From Hyphomicrobium sp. (GTDB lineage Bacteria > Pseudomonadota > Alphaproteobacteria > Rhizobiales > Hyphomicrobiaceae), in the NCBI GenBank assembly GCA_016716675.1, contig JADJVG010000003.1:230961-294960 (forward strand): DNA of 64,000 nucleotides. Direction: 5' to 3'. The first letter of the stretch is position 1. Each line of letters opens with the position of its first letter. A program made the translations under genes and the position numbers. Positions 27,047 to 36,876 of this stretch are shown here, piece after piece. The notes below the pieces were generated by a model. The model ran no database searches and was not told the DNA's origin. It saw only the letters and a program-made list of their open reading frames with translations.

Positions 27047-28160
27047 TCAGGAGACAGATCCCTTCTGCCGCAGCGCTTCCAGCATCGCCCGCACCGCCAA
27101 GATTTGCGGCGCATCGCGCGTCAAATAATCATTGCCGGTATATCCCCACCAGTCCCAGCATCCTTGCGGATTTGAGACGGTCGTCGCGACCTGCGGAAAC
27201 AGGACGATCAGGTTGTTGGTATCGGCCCAACGCGCGAAACCCGTCTCTTTGATGAAGGTATCGCCGACGGCGTCACGGTTCTGCGCGCAACCATGAAACG
27301 CGATATGCACGCGGCATCCGCCCGTGCTTGCGCAACTCTGCGGTATGTAGACGACGCCTTTTTTCGCCAACCCGTTGGAGGCCGCCCCCGCACGGTAGGG
27401 GCTCTGGTCGAATTCCACGTATTTGGCCTTGGCTGCCCGAACCGGCTGGCTGCAGCGCCCCATAGATGAAATTCAACAGGGCGCCGGCTTGATCGTAGTC
27501 GCAATCGACCACATACGGCTCGCCCGAGCGTCCGCAAGCGCCGCCTGCGGATTCGGTCACGAAGGCATGACCGGCCGGCATGGTATCGACCAGAAGGATG
27601 TTGGCCGCCGGCACGCCGAGCTTGGCGTAGAACGCGGCGGCGCGTTTGACGATGGTCGGCACGACGGTGTTATCCGCGGTGCCTGAGAAGAGATAGACGC
27701 GGTCGGTGACGACATCGCTGATCGGATCGATCTCACCTTTGGCGGAGCGTTGCTTGGCCTTTTCGGCGAGCGTATCCGGATCGCCGACACCCCATGCACT
27801 GAGGAGATCGAGCATGCAGCCGTTGACGGCTTTGCTCAGATTGAGAAACGCGGTGCCGGGCCCCGGCATCGAATCCGCAAACACGCTTTCCGAGCATCCG
27901 TAAGGCCCGCCCGCGATAATGGCAGCGCCGACCACGAGCTTGGCGTGCGCCATCTCAAATTGACCGGCCATGTAGGCGCCAGACGATATGCCCGAAACCG
28001 ATGTCGCGTCGATGGTGGCGCCCAACGCCGGCAGCGGGGCTTGCTGCGCTTTGACGCCGCCGGTAGGGGGCGTCGGCCAATAGGCGGCGATGATGACGGC
28101 CAGCATGGCGAATGCCACCCCCCACCACCACACAATGGCCCGACGAAAATTTTCCAGCAT
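27047..28160 (-). pseudogene. PHB-depolymerase-like secreted esterase, frameshifted
   Basis: The first frame (ATG 28160 to about 27430) has a membrane/signal segment (about 8-28) and the lipase box G-I-S-S-G in SVSGISSGAYMAGQ. The second frame (to 27047) continues KYVEFDQSPYRAG and holds HIAFHGCAQ and CWDWWGYTGNDY. Extracellular poly(3-hydroxybutyrate) depolymerases and related esterases share this layout. The switch is at a GGCCAAATA sequence where one extra C appears; removing it gives 370 aa. If real, the product lacks the C-terminal third. Substrate could be PHB or another polyester. The neighbour at 26002-26964 is not functionally linked as far as can be seen. Confidence 0.8.
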
Positions 28161-28235
28161 TGACCGGTTCCTCGACCTGCGACGCGCCGGCAATCTAAGC
28201 GCTCCGCACTCCGGCGAATACCCTACCAAATGCCG

Positions 28236-30494
28236 CTATTTAAGGCGTACCGAAACCCGATCCACCTTGCCGTTGGCGTCAATCACCGTGACTTTTGCGA
28301 AGCCTGCGCCCGGCGGTTGCCACGTCACGTCACGGGCATGCGGGTCCGACTGAATTGGAGCGCCGTCGACGAGCCAAGTTAGCGGCAGCGCGCCGCCATC
28401 GGCTTTGAGGATCAAGGGTTCGTTGCCGAGATCAGCGGTTTCGATTTCGGAGCGGTCGGGCGGAAATGCGATCAGGACGGACGGTTCGAGGAACGGCCCC
28501 GTGGGCACATCTTCGCCCGGCTCCCGCCAGTGGGCGAGTGGCGCTGGCAAATCCGCGGCAGACATGGTGATCGCGCCTTTCGGCGGACCCGGCAGCGGCG
28601 TGCGCTTGCGCGCGACGCGCTCGAAAGCGTCGAACAGAATGGGTGCTGCGGCCGTGCGGCCCATCATGCCCGGCACGCTGGTGCCATCAGCGCGGCCAAC
28701 CCATACCGCAATGACATGGCGGCCGTCGTAGCCGATCGCCCAGGCATCGCGATAGCCATACGAGGTGCCGGTTTTGTAGGCGAAGCGTCCGCCCTTGGCG
28801 TTCAGCGGGGGCGGTGCATCTTTCAGAATATCGGTGACGTACCACGCGGCGAGCGGCGACATCAGCCGGTGGGCGTTGACCATCTGCTTGACGCGTGTCG
28901 GCAGCAGAGACTTGCCGCGTTCGTCATAGCGATGGGTGAGCGCGATGGAATCGCCGCTGCGCGCTAGGCTCGCGTAAAGCTGGGTCAGGTCGCGCAGCGT
29001 CAGTCCCGTGCCGCCGAGCGCCATCGCGAGGGTCGGTTCCGACTTATCAGGAAAGCGCGCCGTCACGCCGGCGCGGCGGAAGCGGCCGACGAGTTTGCCG
29101 GGACCAACGCGCGATAGCACGCGCACAGCCGGGATGTTCAGCGATTGCGACAGTGCTTCGCGCATCGAAATGGTGCCGTGATAACCTTCATCGAAGTTCT
29201 TCGGCGCGTAATTGCCGAAGCGCATCGGGCGGTCTTCGATCAGCGTCTCGGGGTGAGCGAATCCGGCTTCGAAACTCAAACCATAGATGAACGGCTTCAG
29301 CGTTGATCCCGGCGAGCGGACCGCCGTCACCATATCGACAGCGCCTTGACGATCTTGTTCAAAATATCCCGCCGAGCCGACCTGCGCCAGAATTTCGCCC
29401 GTCGTGTGATCCGCGACGACGATGGCGGCCGAGATTTTATCGCCTTGTAGATTTGCCTGTTCGGCGGCGAGCTTTTCAAGCGAAGCCTGCAGTGTTGCGT
29501 CGATCGTAAGTTTGATTGTCTTTTGCGCTGGGTGCGCCGCCACTTCTGTCTCTGTCAGATGCGGCGCAAGTGTCGGGAATGCCATCCGCGCGCGGGGCAC
29601 GCGCTCGGCGATGGCTTTGGTCGCTTCGGCGTTGGTAATGACACCCGCTTCGACAGCTCGCTTCAGCACGCGATCGCGGGCGCGCTTTGCGGCCTCTGGA
29701 TTGCGGTCCAGGCGGCGCATCTCAGGCGATTGCGGCAGTGCCACAAGCAATGCCGCCTGGCCGATCGATAGGTGGCGCGGCTCCTTGCCGAAGTAGGCAA
29801 TCGAAGCGGCGCGCACACCTTCCAGATTGCCGCCGAATGGTGCCAGCCTCAGATACAGCCGCAAAATCTCGTGTTTCGAAAGCGCGCGTTCCAGCTGGAT
29901 GGCGCGCACCATCTGGCGGAGTTTGCCGCCCGCGGTGCGTTCGTGTTTTCCGTCCAGTAGCCGCGCCACCTGCATCGTCAACGTCGAGCCGCCCGAGACG
30001 AGGCGGCGGTGCATCGCCAGTTGTACGACGGCACGCAGCAGGCCCTGCGGATCAACGCCGTGATGGGCGTAGAACCGCTGATCCTCGAAGGCAAACAGCA
30101 TTTTCAAATAATTCTGGTCAACATCCTTTGGGTCGAGCGGCAGCCGCCAGCGGCCGTCCGCCGTCGTGAAGGCGCGCAGCAGGCGGTCTTCCCGATCGAC
30201 GACGGTGACTGATTCATGGCGGGCAGCCTCGAGCGGCAACGGCCCAATCTCGGCGAGCGTCTTGGTATAAACGCCGTAGGCCGTGGCGCTGCCAATAGCG
30301 AGCAGCGCTAGCACAGCAAATCCGGCACGGCGAAGCGTGATGCGCTTCTGCCGCCCGCCCGTCTCTCCGTCGGGAGAGGATGGGGCGGGAAGATGCGCCT
30401 CGTCGTGACCAACAGCCGCCACATCCCGGCTCTCTCCCTTGGATGAGAGAGAGCCGGTGGTGCGGAGATATTGGATCAAGGCGCGAAGCCGCAC
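28236..30494 (-). CDS. pbpC: Penicillin-binding protein 1C
   Basis: PbpC is a bifunctional class A PBP of the inner membrane. The 752-aa product has one N-terminal anchor (about 52-75), a GT51 transglycosylase domain (EDQRFYAHHGVDP; GGSTLTMQVARLL) and a transpeptidase domain with SxxK in GSTLKPFIYGL, SxN in SQSLN and KTG in YKTGTSYGYRDAW, followed by the PbpC-specific C-terminal domain. The GTG start is preceded by AAGGAG at nine bases and lies five bases after the alpha-2-macroglobulin stop. This pair (yfhM-pbpC in E. coli) is thought to trap proteases and repair the wall after outer-membrane breach. Confidence 0.95.
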   Translation of the reverse strand: MRLRALIQYLRTTGSLSSKGESRDVAAVGHDEAHLPAPSSPDGETGGRQKRITLRRAGFAVLALLAIGSATAYGVYTKTLAEIGPLPLEAARHESVTVVDREDRLLRAFTTADGRWRLPLDPKDVDQNYLKMLFAFEDQRFYAHHGVDPQGLLRAVVQLAMHRRLVSGGSTLTMQVARLLDGKHERTAGGKLRQMVRAIQLERALSKHEILRLYLRLAPFGGNLEGVRAASIAYFGKEPRHLSIGQAALLVALPQSPEMRRLDRNPEAAKRARDRVLKRAVEAGVITNAEATKAIAERVPRARMAFPTLAPHLTETEVAAHPAQKTIKLTIDATLQASLEKLAAEQANLQGDKISAAIVVADHTTGEILAQVGSAGYFEQDRQGAVDMVTAVRSPGSTLKPFIYGLSFEAGFAHPETLIEDRPMRFGNYAPKNFDEGYHGTISMREALSQSLNIPAVRVLSRVGPGKLVGRFRRAGVTARFPDKSEPTLAMALGGTGLTLRDLTQLYASLARSGDSIALTHRYDERGKSLLPTRVKQMVNAHRLMSPLAAWYVTDILKDAPPPLNAKGGRFAYKTGTSYGYRDAWAIGYDGRHVIAVWVGRADGTSVPGMMGRTAAAPILFDAFERVARKRTPLPGPPKGAITMSAADLPAPLAHWREPGEDVPTGPFLEPSVLIAFPPDRSEIETADLGNEPLILKADGGALPLTWLVDGAPIQSDPHARDVTWQPPGAGFAKVTVIDANGKVDRVSVRLK

Positions 30495-30499
30495 GGTGC

Positions 30500-33400
30500 T
30501 TACTCCTTCATACCAACCGTCAGAGTGCCCGCCGCCGTGCGCGCATAGCGTTCAGGGCGATACATGTCTTCGACGGTGGCGGCAGGGTGGACGTAGGTGC
30601 CGGGCGTTACCGCGCGCACGATGTAGGCAACGGTTGCCTGCATGGCTGGGGCTTTCGCGTCAGCCGATTCCGGCAGCGCAGGCACGGCTTCGCTATCGCT
30701 ATCGCCGTCGCCTTCGACGCCTTCACCGTCACTTGACGCTTCGTTCTCGCTGCTGGCGCTGCTGCCGGTGAAGTTGAATGCGGCCACGAACCGGTCATCG
30801 CGGAATTCGCTGTGCTCGGGTTGCGTCGTCGCTTTCAACCATTCGATACCGGCAATCGATCCGCTTTCCACAAGGCGCGGATTTTCAATTTCGAAGCCCG
30901 CCGGCAAGCGGTCAACCAGCAGCACGCGGCCGCTTGCATCATCCGACGTGACCTTCAGCGCGATCACGAAGCGATCGTTCTGCTTCACGGTCGATTTGCC
31001 GCCCGCAAGACTTTTCAGATCAACGGTCTTGCCGTCGAGCGTGTAGGCTTGGCGTTCAATTTTGAAGCCCTTCGATACGGCCGGCTCCGGCGTCAGCGCC
31101 GCACCGATGACGGAGACCACAGCATCAATCGCCGCATCGCCGTCGTTGGTGATTGTCAGGCCACCGGCCTTGAGTTGCGCCGGTGTCAGGCCGCGCATGA
31201 CAGGTCCGGCGATGGGCTTGCCATCGACGGAAAGTGTCGTGCCGGTGACTTCATCGTTCAGCGCCTTGGCGGCGAGCAGCATCCATGCCTGTTCTTGCGT
31301 TGAGGTATAGCTGCGTGTTTCGTAGGCCTTGGCGATGATCGTCGCGAGTTTGGGTTGTTCGGACGCCGCGATTCCATTTTCCGACGCGAGCGTCAGAAGT
31401 GCCGCGCCGTCGCGTAATGTCGAGCCATAGTCGCTGCGATACCCGGTGTCGGGCGTTGCTTCTCCCATGGAGGCCAGCGCCGACGCGAAGGCACGTTCGG
31501 CGCGCACCTTGTCGCCCATCATAGCCAGCGCCGCGCCGATCTGCGCTTTGGCAAGCGGCGTCGAGAACCGGTCGATGCGCGTATCGGAATAATAGCGCAG
31601 TTCGCCGATGGGGGCGCGGCCGTTGCGGGCCAGCACGTAGAGCGCATAGGCGCGATCTTCGCCGCCCTTCTCGAAATCCTCGGCGTAGCTGATGAAGTTC
31701 TGCAACCGGTCGAGTGCGCGGTTGAAGCCTTCCTTAGGAACAGCCGTGCCGGTTTCCTTGGCGCGCGTGAGGAAGTCGGTGACGTAGGCCGTCAGCCACA
31801 GATCGGCGGAAGAGGGCCCCCAGACACCGAAGGCACCAGAACTATCCTGCATTTCGTAGACGCGATTGACGGCCTTCTGAATGCGTTCCTTGAGCGCCTT
31901 ATCTTCCGCAATGCCAACCTGCGCGGCCACCGCATTCGCATAAACGAGCGGCATCGCGCGCGACACCGTCTGTTCGGCGCAGCCATACGGATAGCGGTCA
32001 AGTTGCGTCAACAGGCTCGGCACGTCCAAACGCGCGGCTGGTCCGACGGACAGATTGATGCGCGTGCGCGAGGGGATCAGATCCTGGATCAGATCGCTCG
32101 TCAGCGTCAGCTTTCCGCCCTTGGCTTTCAGCGACGATACGGTCGTGCGTTTGATGTCGCCAGCGGGCGGCAGCACGTCGAACGTCATCTCGCGCTTGAC
32201 GAGGATGTCATTCGGACCCGTCACGGCAACTTTCAGCGTCACCGGACCGACGTCCTTCGGCTTGAAGGTCATGCGTTCGGATTTGCGCTCGCCGGTTTTG
32301 AGATTGGCCGATGTGTCGGCAATCGCGATCAGCTTTTCATTGGTATCGTCGCCGAGCTTCTGCGACAGCGCGATTTTGTACGGCGCGTCCTGCCCTTCGA
32401 TGTTGTGAACGTCGAAACCTAGGCTCACTTCATCGCCAAGCGTCAGGAAGCGCGGCACGGCAACCGTCAAGGCAACGGCGTCGCGTACGATCAGATCGCC
32501 GGACGTATGACCAACCTTGTCGGCGCTCCACGCCACCGCCATCACGCGCACGGTGCCGTTGAAGTCCGGCAGTTCGAATTCGACGTTGGCCGTTCCGTCG
32601 CTGCCGACTTTGACAATGCCAGAATACAGCGACACCACGGTTTCAACGGTTGGATTGCCCTGCATGGCAGGCCCCATGCCGTCGCCGCCGGATTTCAGCT
32701 TGCCGCGGTCGGCCGCCATGCCGTCGATCAACCGGCCGTAGAAGTCACGGATTTCGAACGACAGCTTTTGCTGGGCGTTGAACCAGTCTTCCGGCGCCGG
32801 TGTCTCGTACTTGGTCAGGTTGAGAATGCCGAGGTCAACGGCAGCAACGACCACGCGCGCGTCTTCACCCGCAGCGATGCCGTCAACTTTGACAGGCACA
32901 GTGATGGTGGAAGTCGACTTCACCTTTTCCGGCAGCGTCAGCGCGACCTTCAGTTCGCGCGCACTTTGATCGAGCGCGAGCCAGGCGATCCCGATGGCGC
33001 GGTTCGGCATACGCTTTTGTGCTTCGTCCATCGGGCGATAGAGCATCGCGGTCACATAGGCGCCCGGGCCCCAGTCGGCTGCGACTGGAATAGAGATTTC
33101 GCCGCCGCCCTTCGGCACGTCGACCTCCTGCATAGCGTGCAGGCTGCTGCCGAGGATCGCGATCAGCGCCTTGCCGCCGAGCTTCGTGGCGATGCGCAAC
33201 TTGGCGGTATCACCGGCGTTGTACGATTCTTTGTCGAGTGCGACAGACAGTTGCTCGGGGCTATCGACGTCTTCGCCCGACGTGTACCACCCGGCCGAGA
33301 ACACGAAGCTCGAAGCTGGGCCGTTCGGCTCGCTCGAAGCAACATCGAGGCGATAGCGGCCCCAGCCGATTTTCTGCGCCAGTTTGGCGGGCGCATCGGC

Positions 33401-35854
33401 GAGCATTGCCAGTTCGCCGCTGCCAACCTTGCGTTTTACGGTGACGGCTTCGTAGGTCCAGTTGCCGTCGCGGCGATACCACTGCCAGTTGGTGTCGAGG
33501 CGGGTCAGTGTCCACGCCAGCTTATCGGTGGCCGTCGCTTTGTTGGCGGCATCCAGCATGACGATCTCGAAGGCGGCGTCGGCGTCTTCCTGCACGACAC
33601 GATCGAACAGCGGTTTGATGCCGATGCGTGGCCGCTTCAAATCAACCGGCAGCGTGATCTTGCGTTCGATGGTGCGGCCGCCGGTTTCACGCAGCTTGAC
33701 GAGAATGTCGGCTTCGAGCGGGCGCGCGGTATTTGGAATGGCCGGCAGCGTCACCGGAATTGCGGCTTTGCCGTCGGCATCGGTGATGAGGTTTTCCATC
33801 AACGCCTGACGCACCGGGCTGACGAGCTCGTCAGCCGGTCCGAATTGATAGCCAGGGAAACCGTCGACATCCTTGTTCGACAGTCTGACGATGATTTCGC
33901 CTTCAATGCCGAGGTTGGCAGCCGGTGGGCCATAGAGGTAACGGCCATCGGCGTTGATCGTGGCGCTCTCTTCAGGCACGAGCTCCTTCGCGCTGGCCGC
34001 AAGTGTCATGTCGAGGCGTTCCGGCACGAAGTCTTCGACCAGGAAGGCACGCTCGGCGATGGCCGCGTCCTTGGGATCGGTGTGCAGCCACAGCCGCCAG
34101 GTTCCGGTTTGCGCGGTCTTTGCGAGCGGCAATGTCAGCGCGCGTCCACCCAGGCCCTGATCGTTCATGATCAGGCGCTGCTGTTCGACGCCGTCGGGCC
34201 GCGTCACGATCAGTGTCATTGGCACTGAAGACGCTTTACCCTGACGGTCGCGGACGAGCGCCGTCACGTTGACTTCTTCGCCGGCGCGATAAACGCCGCG
34301 CTCGGTGTAGACGTAGGCGTCGATCGGACCGGAAGCGTCACGGCCTTTCACGCCACGATCCGAAAGATCGAAAGCGTTGACGGTCAGATCGAGGAAAGCG
34401 TATTCGCCTTCGCCTTTTTCTGCGACGAGCACGGCGGGTGCTGTGCCGCCTTCACCCTTGGCAATCGCGGCGTCAAAGTTCGCGTAGCCCTTGGCGTCGG
34501 TCTTGGCGGTTGCCAGGACTTCGTTGTTGCGCGCGACAAGTTTGACGTTGACGCCTTCAACAGGCGTGGTGTCGGCGAGCGAGCGGACAAATGCATGCAC
34601 GCCGTCGTTGCCGGAAAATGCCGTCAACCCGAGGTCCGAGACGATGAACCATTGCGTGGCGCGTTGGCCTTCGTCGCCCTTGGTCTTTTCAGCCGGCTTG
34701 GCGACCATCACGTAGGTGCCGGGTTCGAGCTTGCCGGTGGCATCGGTGACCGGCACGGCCGTCGTCACGTCTTCATTGATCTTGCCGGCGATATCCATTT
34801 CGCCGCTGTAGACTTTGACGCCCGAGCGATCGCGGATGTTGTCGATTTCGTAGCTCGAGAGCTGACGTTGGAAATCTCCTGATTGCAACGTCGCGGCAAG
34901 GCTGCGGTCGCCGATGCGGTAGATCTCGACTTCAATTTTCTGGGTGTTCGTGGTGACGACGGGAATGCCCTGCTGGCCGCGGCTTGGCAGCACGTAGGCC
35001 TTGCCGGTAAAGCGCACCAGTGCTGAGCGGTCTGGCACGTAGATCGCCAGATCGGCAGCCTTGTTCAGCGTCTCGCCGATTTCCGACGGCAATCCGGCGC
35101 GGATCTGGATCTGATAGCGGTCGCCGTGCTTCAGGCCTTCAACACACAGCTGCTTGCCGTCTTGCACCAGCGATTGCGGGTCTTTGCCATCGACGGAGAC
35201 GAACTTCGCAACGTCGGTTTCCTTGCGCGACAGATCTTCCGAGAACTGCAGACAGACGCGCGGTGGCGTCGCTTCGTTATCAACCTTGTAGTCCATCATG
35301 CGGAAGCCGTGCTCGGCCCGCAGTTTGTCATAGGCTTCGCGCGCCGGTTGATTGTCGGAGACTTCGAAGCTCATGCGCAGCGCGTCAATCGCGGGTCGCC
35401 AATACGACCGCCGTTCGAGGGCTTGGCCCAATACGAGCAGCGCTTTTGATTTCTCAGCCGCATCGCCTGCGCGTTCATAGGCGCGATAGGCGGCGCCAGA
35501 AGCGTAGACCGGCAGATCATAGCGTTACGCGCTCTTGTCGGGATCGGCTTTGATGGCAAGCAGTGCTTCGGCAAGACGCGTCCAGGCTTCGGCGTCCTGG
35601 TCATCGCTGGCGACGGAGTTGGCGAGATAGCGGGAAGCGGCGCGGGCGTCGGTCGCGAACACCTTCTCGGCTTCGCGCTTCAGATCGGCCGGCGTTTTGC
35701 CATCTGATTTCCAATTTGATTTGAGGAACGTCTCGTAACGCTTGGCATCGGCTGCAATGCCTTCGTGCGAGAAGCCTCTGTCGGCAGCCAACACGGGTGA
35801 CACGGCACCGATCGTGAGGCTGGCGAGAAGGGCGAGGCGCGCTAAAAATTGCAT
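30500..35854 (-). pseudogene. Bacterial alpha-2-macroglobulin, interrupted by an in-frame stop
   Basis: Bacterial alpha-2-macroglobulins are periplasmic protease traps. The first part (35854-35525, 109 aa) has the signal peptide (FLARLALLASLTIGAVSPVLA). A TAA at 35525-35527 then interrupts a frame that continues without shift as RYDLPVYASGAAYRAYERAG into the 1643-codon remainder. With a sense codon there the protein would be 1784 aa, normal for the family. MG-type beta domains occupy most of it; the thioester motif CAEQ (in YPYGCAEQTVSR) lies near 31975 and a C-terminal domain follows. The tail near 30700 is Ser/Glu/Asp-rich. If the stop is real, the rest lacks a signal peptide. Cotranscribed with pbpC. 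Confidence 0.88.
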
Positions 35855-36048
35855 GGTTGGCCATCCTGTAAAATTGGACCCCGCAAACGCCGCGGGCGTT
35901 CGCTGTGAGTATCCGGCAATCGAAATGCGATTCTAAGCCCAACAGGGCGGAACGACGGAAGCGCGGCAGCAATTCAGGAAATATCGAGCATTACCGTCAC
36001 TTGCGTCCTTTTTCTGGCACGCTCAGGACAACCCCGGTTTTAGCACGG

Positions 36049-36083
36049 CAAAAACCCCCCGGGGATAAATCCCAGGAGGGTTG
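36049..36083 (-). terminator. Terminator after the 36-39 kb minus-strand genes
   Basis: On the minus strand AACCCTCCTGGGA and TCCCCGGGGGGTT pair with two mismatches around a TTTA loop, followed by TTTTT. It lies about 50 bases beyond the stop at 36131. Confidence 0.65.
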
Positions 36084-36130
36084 TTGCTGACGCCGGGGGG
36101 ACGGCGGGGGAAGGGGTTTGCGGGGTAGCC

Positions 36131-36727
36131 TTAACGGCGGGTGGTGATGTCCGCATTATCGGGTGCGGCGTGGCCTGCCAGGATGACGTCGGCGGCGACG
36201 TTGGTGGCGACCATGCGGGTCAGGCTCACCGACTTGTCCCACAGCTTCGCGAAAGACGCGGCGGCGTGGCTGGCGGTCGAGGCGTGGTTGTCATGATACA
36301 TTTCGAAGGCGTCGCGCTTCGCCGGATCGCGGCGCATGCAGTCGCCGATCCATACACGGCCTTGGCCGAGCACCAGCTGCTCGTGGGCGGACGCAAACCG
36401 CAGATCGGTCAGCATCCGGGTGTCGATTGCCGACACGTCGAGCAAAGACGCAGGTGCATTATCGTCGGTCAACGGTTCGGTTTCGAAAAGCACAACGCGA
36501 ACAGCCACATTGGCAGCCGCAATTTCATTGGCCATCGCAAGCACAGCCTGCGCAGCGGGGCTGTCTGGTGCACGAGCGACGAGCGTAAAGGGTTCGCCGA
36601 AGGAACCGTCAACGCTTGCAGCGCGGGCTGCGAGCGCTTCCGCAATGAACACTTTCAGTCTGGCCTCTTTGTCTTCGCGGCTAAGTACAGGGATACGCGG
36701 TGGCGAAGGAAGGCGCATGTGGTTCAT
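36131..36727 (-). CDS. Conserved hypothetical protein
   Basis: From ATG 36727 the product is 198 aa (ATG 36718 is also possible, MRLPSPPRIP). No signal peptide or transmembrane segment. It reads as an alpha/beta protein: FIAEALAARAA helix, PFTLVARAPDSPAAQAVLAM, then VAVRVVLFET and VWIGDCMRRDPAKRDAFEMY. I do not recognise a family. It is 150 bases downstream of the large membrane protein gene, on the same strand and ahead of a terminator, so it may be the last gene of that unit. Confidence 0.65.
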   Translation of the reverse strand: MNHMRLPSPPRIPVLSREDKEARLKVFIAEALAARAASVDGSFGEPFTLVARAPDSPAAQAVLAMANEIAAANVAVRVVLFETEPLTDDNAPASLLDVSAIDTRMLTDLRFASAHEQLVLGQGRVWIGDCMRRDPAKRDAFEMYHDNHASTASHAAASFAKLWDKSVSLTRMVATNVAADVILAGHAAPDNADITTRR

Positions 36728-36876
36728 TCCTAGTGCTAGGCCGAAGGGGTGCCGCAATATGCCGGACGCCTCGGGGAGATTGATCAGTCCATTTGGCGTC
36801 AAGATTGTTAAGCAAGCGTTTCCGATCGGGCTGATTTGTGACGATTTGGAACAAGTGCCCAGATTTTAAGATTTTT

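Noticed and set aside
32507..34228. A 573-codon plus-strand ORF
   Set aside because: It lies wholly opposite the alpha-2-macroglobulin gene; composition (His/Arg/Asp-rich, no domain) is that of a mirror frame.
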